A DNA stretch of 64,000 nucleotides, taken from contig RCAB01000202.1 in assembly GCA_003640385.1 (NCBI GenBank), forward strand, positions 1 through 64,000. The letters are read 5' to 3'. Positions 40,951-52,474 of the stretch are shown here, piece after piece. A program made the translations under genes and the position numbers. The DNA is from Setaria digitata. Its lineage: Eukaryota; Nematoda; Chromadorea; Rhabditida; Setariidae. The notes under the pieces are model-generated. The model made no database searches and was not told the origin of the DNA. It saw nothing but the letters and a program-made list of their open reading frames with translations. How positions within the stretch are numbered: the first letter of the stretch is position 1; the number at the start of each line of letters is the position of its first letter.

Positions 40951-42192
40951 TAATTAAAGTCGTTGTTTTCTTCATCTCATATATTTCGTAATTGATATTT
41001 TAGAGGGTATGAAATATTTCAGCAAAGAAATGTAAATAAAAATGAAATTAATATGCAACGAACAATGAATAACAGTTCAACTTTGTCACCATATGGAGGC
41101 ATTGCAAAGACAATGTGGTAGTTACTCTAAGATAGGTGGAAAGAAAAAACTTGACGTAGTTGCCCTCTGCATGAAAATGTAAAAGTGATATGCATAAAGA
41201 GGGGATCCGTAGAAAAGGTATAAAATTTTCTTCAATAGTTTTCAAAGTACCGTGTGGAATGGAATAAATTTATTGCCAGCTCATTCGTTATGATTTCCTT
41301 GCATTTGTGCTGTGCTCATTCAAGTTTATGTTTTGTTTTTTAAATGTCACTGTTTAAGATTGGTCGTATTTATATATGTGCCTTTTGCATCTTTCTGCAA
41401 GTAATAAGTATTCATAAATTGAATGCAAAAGTGATTTATGCGCATGTAGCCTTGAAATACAGTAGTTATACATTATTGCAAAGGCTGAAAATAATGCCAT
41501 TTATAATATGTTCACTTACACTTTTTAAAATTTAGCTCTGTTTTAGTTATACATAACGTCAAGTTGTACCTGGTGTTCTGTGCATCTGAATTCAACTATT
41601 ATTTAAATCGTAATGGTGTATAGTATTTTCATATTCTATGTTGATATAATTACCATATTTTCCAAACTCCTTACTCTTATACCATCATTGTGTTAGTTTT
41701 ATGATTGTAATGTGTTGGTTAGTTTCTTTATCCATTGCCCACGGAGAAAACATTACCTTAACTGAAAATCTTGTCATTTTCCGGTTTATCGTTGATTTTT
41801 AAAAAACTCGCATGATTTTATCTGTCTTCCAAATGTTTATATACTTAAATATTGCCATAGTAATTTGTAAATGTATGAAAAGCTTGTGCATTTCGGCGAC
41901 ATATACTTTTAATCAATCTCGTGGTGTTAATCCACCGAAATATTTCATTGTTCTCTTATTTTTGTTCCAGAATCGTAATCAGTGTCAAGTAACATACTGC
42001 AGTTAAATGAAACGGCATGACAGTTGACATTTCGAACCATCGTATTTCACTACTGAAGGCTTTTTACTACGGGATATATCGTAAGACGAAAGTTGTTGAG
42101 GTTGAGTTTTAGGCAATTCGTACTTCAGATCCTTCACATTCTTTTTTTTTAGTCTTGGATTTGTAAACTAATCAAGGACAGCTGATACCAAA
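40951..42192. other. Intergenic between TBC1D13 and SIAH, same strand
   Basis: About 1.2 kb of A+T-rich DNA. Short hydrophobic frames (41344-41535, 41812-42006) have no recognisable motif. A TTTTTTTTAG acceptor-like site at 42144-42153 lies about 40 bases before the SIAH start and is a candidate trans-splice acceptor or a 5' UTR intron end. Confidence 0.5.
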
Positions 42193-44311
42193 ATGAGCAA
42201 CGAATTCAAACAAGGAAGTAGTACAACCCCAGCGTCCGTGAACAGTCAGAACAATCCAACGCAGGGCGTTGCAACTCCACAACAGAAAACAGTTGGTCGT
42301 GTCCAGGGTTCCACTCCATCCGGTACATTCCTTTTATGAGTAATTTTGTTATGAATAATTTAAATCTCTTATGAGTAATTTGTTGCATTCAATAGGAAGT
42401 TTATTGTTTTCAGGTTCTATTTCAAATCCAGTCACTACTCAGAGCGTAGCACCTCAGTTTGCTGTTGCCACTCCTCATAGTGTGACACACAACGCCAATC
42501 CAGAGGTTTTTATTTATTTTTTTTTTTTTTCTTGAGAAAATTGATAATTGGTTTGTATAGGTTTGAAAAATAATTTTGTTCAGAATTTGTTGGTACTGAT
42601 AATACTGTTTCCAGGTCCTATCCGTTTTCGAATGTCCAGTTTGCATGGATTACATGATGCCACCTTATCTGCAGTGTCAGAGTGGTCATCTTGTATGTGG
42701 CAATTGTCGTCCCAAACTAACATGCTGTCCTACATGCAGGGGTCCAGTCCGTATGTTTCACCTCCAAATAAAAATTTAGTTGTCACTAATTTTCACTCTT
42801 ACCTTTTAAGCATGGTGAGGGTGAGGGCAAAAGAGAATGGAAAAGGAAGACACACGAGGTCATTTTTTCAGTTAGCCATTATAATTATATTAACTTCATT
42901 CATTTTATCCACAGTTATTTACAGCAAGTGTTCGAAACTTGGTATTAGAAAAGATCGCAAATACCGTTATGTTTCCCTGCAAATTTGCTGGTTCGGGCTG
43001 TCCTCTTACATTTTCACACGTTGAAAAAGTAGAGCACGAGGAGCTTTGCGAGTTTCGGTAAGGATTTTTTGCTGAAAACTGTAACTTCTCTGTAAGACAG
43101 TTATAATCCTTTCAAAGCATCTAATATACCCTTATTTTTGATAAGCGAACCATTTCCCTATTAACTTCTTTATGTTTTTTTTTTTTTTTTTTTTTTTTGT
43201 ATTCTAGCCCATACTGTTGCCCATGTCCTGGGGCATCGTGCAAGTGGCAGGGGAGTCTCTCGGAAGTTATGGGACATCTCATGAAAGTTCACAAGTCCAT
43301 TACAACTCTACAAGGTCAGTTTACTTTCATATTTCGACAAAAATTCAAAACCTTTTTTTGCCACCGGTTTTTATTCATGGCATATCTATGTTTTTTGCTT
43401 TACGACTACCGTAATAAAATGATTTATATTTCGTTTTTCATAAACTGTGATTTATGCATCCTTTCAGGCAAACCAAAAGTTTTTCTTTGTAGTGAGACCA
43501 AAATTTATTTGCTTGTATCTCTACAGACTTATGATTTGAATATATCTAATTACAGGCGAAGATATCGTCTTTTTGGCTACTGATATCAATCTACCTGGTG
43601 CAGTAGATTGGGTGATGATGCAGTCTTGCTTCGGTTATCATTTCATGCTTGTGCTAGAAAAACAGGAGAAATTCCAGGATGGCAATCAGATGTTCTATGC
43701 TGTAGTGCAGTTGATTGGTGCTAAGAAAGAATCCGAGAATTTCATGTACCGGTAGGGAAATTGTTAATTTTAGTTTCAGAAAATGTTTCTGTATAAAATT
43801 GCCAACATTGTAAATGCACTTGTATTTCTAATGCCCAAACTCTAGGTCATTTGGAAATTAGGACATTAGTATTCTGGAATGTAAAGGTGATTTAGGGATA
43901 TATAAAGCGATTGATTTGGACTGCTTCTCTAGTCTAATGAGCACTTTTGGCACTTTATGGCAAACTGGTTCTAAACCGTTTTTAAACCATATTCAAAAAT
44001 TTAGTTATCCCGCAAATGAGTCCTTGAATGATCCGAAAGAAGAGGGCGATATGGAAAGGAAAATTGGATTTGGTCCCGGAACAAATTATCTTCTACTGAT
44101 TAAGTAGAACTTTGATTTTGTTTCTTTTTGCAGACTTGAATTAGCGACACATCGCCGTCGTTTTAGTTGGGAAGCGTCGCCACGTAGCATACATGAAGGT
44201 GTGGCGCATGCAATATCTCTCTCCGATTGTATGGCATTCGACAGTCAGACGGCTCAGTTATTTGCAGAAAATGGTAATCTTGGGATCAATGTTACGATAT
44301 CCATGGTGTAA
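42193..44311 (+). CDS. siah-1: SIAH-family E3 ubiquitin ligase, complete
   Basis: Seven exons in phase: 42193-42322, 42414-42505, 42615-42750, 42925-43057, 43208-43314, 43556-43751 and 44134-44311, 323 residues (human SIAH1 is 282). Residues 1-75 form a Ser/Thr/Gln/Pro-rich N-terminal extension. The C3HC4 RING follows ([27 protein letters not shown]), then the two SIAH zinc fingers ([35 protein letters not shown]). The substrate-binding domain is complete ([56 protein letters not shown]) and ends [23 protein letters not shown] proteins dimerise and use E2 enzymes to ubiquitinate partners for proteasomal decay. All zinc ligands are present. A 24-base T run precedes the acceptor of exon 5. Confidence 0.98.
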
Positions 44312-45693
44312 ACCTACTCGGTGCAGGCTGTGTCTTGTTGGTGGTGATAGTGTTAGGGAGAGGTGTAGGAAAGAAAGAGTTATAGGAAGAAAGAAAGGTA
44401 AGGTTGATGCTACAGATATTTGTTTTGCTTTTATTCATTATTAAAGCAGCGACAGTATTTATAAATATTTCTGAGCTATAGTCTCAGCACAGGGTGGCGT
44501 ATGTAAAACTGTAGACCAAGTGCAAAATATTATTCTAAAACCACATTATATTGCTATTTGTCAGGTGTTAGAGTTGCGTAATACGAGTTCACTGAACTCA
44601 GGCTTGAAAGGACCTCACATAAGGTTAAGCTAATCAATCTCCTATGATTTGACCGCGAATCCTATAAAGGGAAAGCGAATTGAGTGGTTTCTTTTTTTTT
44701 TTTTTTTTTTTTTTTCTTCAAGCATATTTTGCATTTGGAGTCTGTTTCATGTTTGTCGCTCTGTAGTTCCCGATGCGAGAATCTCCGTGTCTGTATCCTT
44801 AAACGATAATTACCGTCCACCTACCCTCTTATTATTTCTTGTTATGTTTCCAGCGCAATTATGAAAAACTGAGTAGAATTCGTTTCCCCTTCACGTTAAG
44901 AAGTATTACCCCAAAGTTCGACATTGTCTTCCCACTTCAAGTTATCGGCAATTTACATGGTCGTCACTTTTCCCGTTCTCCCAGAATTTTATCTTTTTTC
45001 CCTTCCAGCAACCATATATGTCTGTATCAAATTAGTTACATTTTCTGTCATTTCCTTCGCTGGGTTGTGCAGGATTCTCATTTGCACCACTATTCAACTT
45101 TGGTTTTGCAGTTACAAAAATGTACAACTTTTTAGTTATATTTGATAATACTTCGTCATTTGTCAGCTTTTGCTAATTTGTTACTCATTACCTGCTTTGA
45201 TTGCAAGGCTACTGTTTTTCTGTTCGGAAAGATACAAACTATATTTAGGACGAAAACTTTTGAGTTAGACCATGAAAGGCAGACAATTCCATTAATTTTT
45301 GTTGGAAAATTACTAACTCTATTTCTGATCAAGTTTAATATATCCTAAAAATACGGCTCCATATCAATATTCGAAAACTTTCCCGTATCGTTAACTTTAC
45401 ACAGAATAAATTTTTGTTAATGAATTATTTTATTTTATGATTGCATTTTGGTCGAAGTGGATAATGCTAGGAAGGAGCAGAATAGTTGTCGAATTCGGAT
45501 ACTGTGTTTTTGTATATAGGTAGTTTGCTTTTCCTGTTTATGTGTATTTGTATCAGGCGATGATAGTATTTACCTTGCATAAACGTTTCTGTGCAAGTTG
45601 CATTTGATTTAAGGGCCATTCTTCAAATTAGTAATCAGTCGCATTCACTAGTTATTCGGGAGATGCAAAGATAAAGGCAGAAAAGCTGAGTTT
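44312..45693. other. Convergent intergenic region of SIAH and FAHD1
   Basis: 3' flanks of two convergent genes. It contains a long T run at about 44692-44716 and several short frames without motifs. The SIAH 3' UTR and FAHD1 3' UTR should lie here. I see no RNA gene. Confidence 0.55.
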
Positions 45694-46604
45694 TTACTGA
45701 ACATAAAATTTAGATGATGTGATACCTTCTAGACCAAATTCGATACAGTCTCCAGATCTGACAGCTGTTACACCCGGTGGTGTACCTGTAAGAAGCATGT
45801 CACCTGGTTCCATGGTAATATACTTTGTTAAAAATTCGATCAGAGTTGGTATGTCGAAAACCATAGCATCGGTCCGACATCGTTGCTTTTCTTCATTATT
45901 TATGCGACAATACAGTTCGACGTCATGTGGATTGGCTATTTTATTGGCATCGATGAAACATCCTACTGGGCATGATGTGTCGAACGACTTCGCCAGAAAC
46001 CAAGGTGTTCCTGCCTTCTTCGCTTCATCCTGAAAATTGAAACCCTTGTATTTATTAAGGTTGCAATTCTGACTATCAATAATTGCTGGCATTTCAGTTG
46101 CTCGACAGCGTCATTTTAGAATCAATTAAAGGAACCCAACCTAAAACCGGGACTTTCAGACAACATTTGTTCCATGAGAGAAGACTGCTGACAAATTACC
46201 TGGAAGTCTCGAGCTGTCATGTCCAAGGCTACCGCATAACCACCAACATAATTAAATGTCTGCGACATTGGAACATTCTTCGCGGTTTTGCTGAAAATTA
46301 CACCGAGTTCCACTTCTTGATGTAATATCTTACAACCAGGCGGCGGCACAATAGGCTCTCCTTCTGACACATAACTATTTGTTGATTTCACGAAAAACAA
46401 CGGTCTCTTCGGTATCGCATTTCCCAATTCCAAAGCATGCTCCTATAAAACTAAACAATTTTCGATAATCTTCGGATTCCATTCAAATTATAACAATGAG
46501 CACATTTGCGGAGAGATCCGTTAAATATAACAAACCTTGTAATTCCTACCAACACAAACAATCTTCTTCCCAAAAGCACGAAAATTGGATAACTGCGCCA
46601 CCAT
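45694..46604 (-). CDS. FAHD1: FAHD1-type acylpyruvase / oxaloacetate decarboxylase, complete
   Basis: Three exons in phase: 46604-46536, 46442-46200 and 46029-45694, 215 residues from the Met at 46604 (human FAHD1 is 221). The family core is complete: FGKKIVCVGRNYKEHALELGN, RPLFFVKSTNSYV, the metal-binding LHQEVELGV, YVGGYAVALDMTARDFQ, PWFLAKSFDTSCPVG and LLTGTPPGV. FAHD1 is a Mg2+-dependent mitochondrial enzyme that cleaves acylpyruvates and decarboxylates oxaloacetate. The expected acidic metal ligands in HQEVE and ALDMTARD and the lysine in AKSF are present. The open frame continues upstream to a Met at 46703, adding a 33-residue hydrophobic, arginine-containing stretch that could be a mitochondrial leader; I chose 46604 because the length then matches the family. 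Confidence 0.95.
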
Positions 46605-46704
46605 ACCTCGGGCAAACACTAGCCATATCACTAAATAAAAGACATATTTCACCACGCGAGTGAACAAACCAATTGGTCGCTGGAAAATGTATGAAAATGC
46701 CATG

Positions 46705-48025
46705 TCTAAATCGTCTCATGGTTAATTAAATTTGGATTTCATACGGAAGAAAGGCATTTCCGCATGCTATTGGATAAGCATTACTCGTTAATATGATGCA
46801 ACGCTGGCTTATCTGATGAAAGATTTTCAAGAAAGATGCTATGTAATTGATTTGCAATGAAGTAAAAATAATGTCCCTTAACTTTTAAGATTCCATACAT
46901 AATTTGAAGTACGTATACTATCTTCAAACAAACAGTATTATCCAGTTTTTCAAGTAATTATCTTCTCATCTTAAGTAATATTAGGTGTTTTTGTCGAACG
47001 AATGGGAACACTCAAAATGCTACAGTTTTAGCTATGCGCTTAATTATTGTTTTTACTTCATCTAATTCTCTCACGAAAACCTGATTAAGATACTTGGTCT
47101 GTGTCATGAAAGTGTTAGCGGTTGAGCCGAACAATGGCAACATTATCATTTATTGAATCAAGATGAAATCATCTTTTTTTTGAAATCTTTTTGTTCGAAA
47201 TTTTTTTCTGACTGCATATTGATTGTATTAGTAATGAAAAACAACAATTATACATTGAGTGGCAATAAACAGCGATCACTGATTTACACCAAGTTTAATT
47301 AAAACAAATGCAAAGTTAAACTTCGAAAAAGTTGAAAATTATGTTAAACGCATAAAGCCCTTCAGTGCACAAAAAGATAAATTAGAAAAATTCCATGAGA
47401 ACACATAAAAGTTCAAAAGTAATCTTACCGGTATTACTGATACTAAACTGTAATTTACTACTTATTCATAATACGTCTGGAATTACTTATGCTGTTTAAC
47501 ATTTGAAGCTGATGTCTAAATTTTAGGGTTGTTTTTCTCTCCATAAATTTGAAAAAGGTCTTTCTTTTTTCGAGAAATAACGGACAACTCGAATCAATCA
47601 AATATCCTTCAAACGCTTTTTTGAAAAATCATTAGGAAATAATTCCTTTTGATTGGTTCCACTTCAAAAGTTTATGTGCTGTGGAAAGTAAGAATTTTGG
47701 TGAAAGTTAGCAATTTAATTCAAAAAAATTTATGTTAGTTTATCTTTAAATTATTTCTATCACTATCTAGAAAGTAATTTTTTTAAAAAAGAAGCAGAGC
47801 AACCTAAAATTGCTTTTACAAATAAATGTTGAGAAGTAACAAAAGTAAAAAAGAAAAAACCCGAATTAAGACAAAGCTTATATATTCGGTTGAGGTAGGC
47901 AAATAAATCAAGGCACCGTGTGTTTGTAATGATATGATGAGCACCTGATTAGAAAAGTGAAACCAAATCTAGCTAATGGTTCTCGAAAACTTTTAAAATT
48001 CCAATTTATTTGCTTTTCTACAAAT
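46705..48025. other. Intergenic between the short-chain dehydrogenase and FAHD1 (both minus strand)
   Basis: About 1.3 kb of very A+T-rich DNA with no open frame worth reporting. It holds the FAHD1 5' flank and the dehydrogenase 3' flank. Nothing else is visible. Confidence 0.6.
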
Positions 48026-51000
48026 TCAATTTAAGCTATAAAAGATAGGATTGGGACAGAAATCTGGGATGGCCCCAGCAATCATTTCCTTAGTGATAAT
48101 TATCAAATTAATTTCATTCTGTTCATCTGAAATTCTTTTCGGAACATTGCTATATTTGGTACTGTTCCGGAAAGTATTTGGAAAATGATTTCCTTCGACA
48201 CATTCAACCACGTTCCGAGCTCCATCTTCCTGAAATGAACAAATAGACAAAGCTTTTAGGTTTCAAAAATATTCCTTATGTGTTTTTTAATTCTATAATG
48301 AATTTTTTGAAGCTAAAATTAAGTTGCAATTTATCACTGTTTGAATAGATTTGGGAATTTGGAATAAGTGGGGAAGTGGGAAATTAATTACAATGTACAT
48401 TTAATGCCCAGAATTGTCATATTAATAAAATTAGCAGTGAAGAAAGACATACGACTCTGGAAAGGAATCGAGATACTTGTAGAGTTTTCAAAAACTTTCG
48501 CACTCGAGGTGAGATGTTGTTACTGAGCGAGGTACTTACAGCACCCGGATGAACGCTAATTGCTTGAATCCCTTCGATTCGATCAAGATAACAAGCCAAC
48601 ATTGCTACTGCTAATTTCGACCTAACAATAAGAAAAATTGGTAAATTAAGTTTGGTCATTTATCATGTTTTTTTTTTTTTTATTTTGCTTAAAATGGCTT
48701 TTGTCAGTCAAGCAAATTGCGGCAGTGAAAGTACGAATTCCCAATGACCTGGCATAGCTGAACCATCCGGATGTACTACTACTCGATATCGAAAACATTT
48801 GCTGCAGACGATCACGCCTTGGAGATATCTGTGGACATAAGAACCTGAACCAAATATAAATTAATACTTACTATTTTTCAGCCTGAATCAATTAAGACAT
48901 GGTTTACAACATCATTCATTATTCTGCCATTCAGACCATTTAGAAAAGCTCTTAAAATTTAAAATCAAAATATTCGACCAATACTGAATTTAAGTATTGA
49001 TCGAATATTTTAATCCAAATCGTAATATTTAATTTGAAATGCAAGAAAAGTGTTAGAAGAAAATGAATCTCCTCCACAGGAACACAAATAGGGAGATTCG
49101 GATGCCCTTTTTTGACGGTAAATCTGGTACTAGTACAACGAAGATATGGCAAATTCGAGTTCATAATGAATAACGTTTCCTGTTTTGATTGCACTGTACT
49201 ATTTGTTTGCACTTTGTTTACTGGATGGATACCGATAAAATAAATCGACCCACTTTCGAACCGAAGTGATGAAAGAAATTTTTTTATGCATTTTCAAACA
49301 AAAAACGTAAATTTTTGGAATACTTAATGAAGTAAATATCTCTAAACAGTAAGATATGTGCTTGATTTGTTCTCAGATGATATACAGCTCAGTTGTGAAT
49401 ATTTCAACCAGCAAATAAACTGACTTGGATCATTGATGAGTTGTGCCGTAACTTACTGCTAAAATACTTCCGCATATAATGGAATTTTCAAAAATTTATG
49501 AAATACCTAAAATTATCTATCAGTCTCTTATTTCCTTTTGTTCTCTCAAATTTAAATCGTTTTCGTTCTCTTTACAAATCCCAATTAATAATTACTCAAA
49601 ATATTAGTTATGATAATCTGATTTCTTATAGGTTTAGAATATTCATTTGTATTAAATACTAATCTATTTTTCTTTTCTTTCAATGAGGTTTACATAAATT
49701 ACTTGTATAAAATAGAAGTAAGTGTAATTATTTTGACTCCTTCTCTTGGCGTTGCAACACCTATCAGCTCGTTCAACAAGTAAAATTGTGATAAATAATT
49801 CACCTGGAATTCACGTTTAATGAAACTTTGCCAGAATTTATTGATATGTTCCGTTTATGTGGTAAAAGAATTTCTTGAAAAATAGATTTTCTTCTTAAAA
49901 AAGCTCTGGAAAAACATTTAAATGCTTGGTAAAATTATCACTACAACTTGAAACACAAAATTTTTTTCCTTATGTGTCCCATCAGTTTTAAAAGATGCAT
50001 ATTAAAGTAGATACAAGTAAAGCAATTATAGCACTATTACCTGGAATGCAGCATCAAATCCATCTTTTGTTTTGCTTACTTTTGGCAATAACACAGCAGC
50101 GTTTAAAATAATTATGTCATAGCATCTGTAGTATTGGCGAGTCATTATCATTGAAGTAGTAACTGCCATTCGTAGCATTTAAAAGTATTTCAGGATAAAA
50201 AAAAACTTTTTTTAGTGGCGAATTAATTTTTTTTTCTGGTGATGAACTAATTACTACATGAGTAAGAATGAAAATTCGACTTATATTTCATATTTCAATA
50301 TGATAAGTTATACATTCTCGAAATGCTTTTTCGGTAAATAAATTACAAATTTTTTAGGATTTCTACATACAAATTTATTAAATGCGCAATCGCTACCAAC
50401 GGTAAGCCAGAGAAGAGATAAAAAAAACAACAGCAAATTCGAACTAAGTCAATACAGGCTGGTTTACTTGTGAAATATTGATCTTGCAAGGGAAATCAGA
50501 TCCAGATTTGTTCTGTTGACTTTATTATCAAATTCAAATTCACTTTCAAAGTTTACAATTTTATCATTTGATTTAGGCATCTCATTTAAATCTAAAAGTA
50601 CCATCAAATTTTCAGTTTTATGAAACAGATGGGGAATGCGAAAATTTCTCTATCTTTCTTCATCAATAAATGGAATCACAAAATCGTCACCTCTTTTGGG
50701 CAATGATCACACGAACACTTTTTGAAACGGATGACAGTTGACTCAAATCAATGATAATAAAATCAATTGAGGAATTGCCACCCTAAAGTATCTTGAAGCT
50801 TTGTTAATAAAAGATTTTTCTTGATTCGATGCAATTGATGAGCATGATAAGTCGGAGGTGATTTAAAAAATAGAACTTTGCGTAATGCTTACGTGTTTTC
50901 TCTAGCTTCTTTTTTCTATCCTTTACGATTTTTGAAAAAAGTTTATTGAAAAGAAAATTTAACAATACTCAACATTATTGGAAGATTTTTGTATTCCAAA

Positions 51001-51699
51001 AATATTTGAACTTATCATTGAAATTAAGTGATTTTTAATATGAAATGAAATTAACGACATAATAACTAACCAATCGCTTAACAATAGATGCGCAGGCATT
51101 TTTCGCCTTTTCAGTGTTACGGCATGCAATGGTAACGTGATATCCTTTAGCACATAGTTGCAATGCCGTATGATAACCTAAACATTTAACTAATCTGTAC
51201 GACCTTTTTTCAAAAGAGAAAAAAATTATCAAATGAATTGGAATAAGTATTGACATAAGAGCTTTCGCATAGGGATGAGATCCAGGTCATTTAATATTTA
51301 ATAATTCTTGTATTTTGGATTTAACATTGCACTCTTCAACTTGATGCAGTTCATCCTGCCAAATCATTAGCAGAATTTCGTAACCTTATCCTAGCGTATC
51401 GGTCACAATGGAAGCTGATAACGATCAGTTAAATGCAATTAAAATCTCTTTTACTTGTAAGTCTTTTTTACACTTGGCTATTGTCTTATATTTAAGACTC
51501 ACATAGAGTGCAGAAAGGTAACATGGATAAACTCAAATTTTACTAAAAAAATTAGAGCGACAAAAATGGAACTCACAATTCACGTTTAAAAAAAATGAGA
51601 TATATTGCCTTCAAATAGATGATAAAACTGCATCAAACCTATTCCCTGATTTGCTCCAGTGATAAGAACAGATTGTTGTCGGTGATGACAAGTTGCCAT
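48026..51699 (-). CDS. Classical short-chain dehydrogenase/reductase (SDR), complete
   Basis: Eight exons in phase: 51699-51639, 51177-51071, 50649-50468, 50125-50041, 49803-49703, 48844-48749, 48621-48477 and 48229-48026, about 326 residues. The start MATCHHRQQSVLITGANQGI runs into the cofactor motif TGANQGIG, whose last Gly is split by the first intron. Then follow VTIACRN (position favouring NADPH), the LDLISL strand, ILNAAV (the NNAG-type motif) and VNYLSQFYLLNEL. Next is a Ser-rich catalytic region (SISSSSTSGWF), the active site YARSK (Tyr and Lys of YxxxK, split by an intron) and VHPGAVST. It resembles the retinol-dehydrogenase/WWOX-like SDRs; the substrate cannot be told. The acceptor of exon 3 (GAAAGATAG) is poor, so that exon's edge is unsure, and residues about 57-90 are atypically long for the family. 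Confidence 0.88.
48967..49011. repeat. 19-bp inverted repeat with 7-base loop in an SDR intron
   Basis: Arms 48967-48985 and 48993-49011 are complementary at 18 of 19 positions around a 7-base loop. In RNA from the minus strand, the sense strand of the SDR gene, the single mismatch becomes a G-U pair, so the intron could fold a continuous 19-pair stem. Confidence 0.85.
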
Positions 51700-52474
51700 T
51701 TGAAATATAAAATTTCCTCAGTAGGGTATACTGTCTACTTCTAATACTATTTGATGAATATATATATGATTGATATTATAGTTATATATAATTGTCCATC
51801 AGTCAGCTATACACATCGGCGAAAAGGAGGCTGCTCCGCCCTTTCAACATTCAACAATGTTTGACTGAAGGACGTTTTCGGGTAAATCAGGTGGAAATTT
51901 AATTTACTTCATTATCTTCCCCTTCTTTCTAATCAAACTTTTTACGCATACATTCTCTTTTGTTCACCGCTCACTAACTTTTCCCATGCTGCATTGCATT
52001 TACAAACTTGATTTGCAACATCGTCGACGCACAACAATCGCATGCAATATATTTTTACTTAGAATTCTTCGTAATTTCAGAAGTTTGACGACAGGTTCAA
52101 TAAAATTTGTTTAAAATCATATTATAATCTTATTTCATTTCCATTACTATTACAGAAATGAATAAATCAAGAGCAAGGGTACGAATCAAGCCAGGAAATC
52201 AAAGGAATCGGCATCTTTTTTCTTATCTGATGCAAAGGAGAACTTCATTCGTGATAAGCGGTACAAGACAATCATAACTGGATGTTCATTTAACATGCTA
52301 AGGATCAGAAGTCCAGTATTTCCAAGTGGCACTGATCTATTTACTGTGCCTTATATATGCTTGAGACTTCTATACCGAGGGAAGTTATTAGTAACAAACT
52401 GTCTTTTGATTATCGAGTGTTATCTGGATGAATTATAAATTATTCCTTTACTCGAAAGGAACAAAAAAACACAT
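51700..52474. other. Intergenic between methyltransferase and SDR genes (both minus strand)
   Basis: About 0.8 kb. It holds the SDR 5' flank and methyltransferase 3' flank. No supported frame or repeat. Confidence 0.6.

Noticed and set aside
41971..42006. Possible last TBC1D13 exon (NRNQCQVTYCS then stop) with a good TTGTTCCAG acceptor
   Set aside because: The exon at 40765-40950 is also in phase, is nearer, and matches the family C-terminus (Y-x-x-T-D-V), so it is the better terminal exon.
45719..46033. 104-codon plus-strand frame
   Set aside because: It lies antisense to the conserved FAHD1 exon 3 and is a shadow frame.
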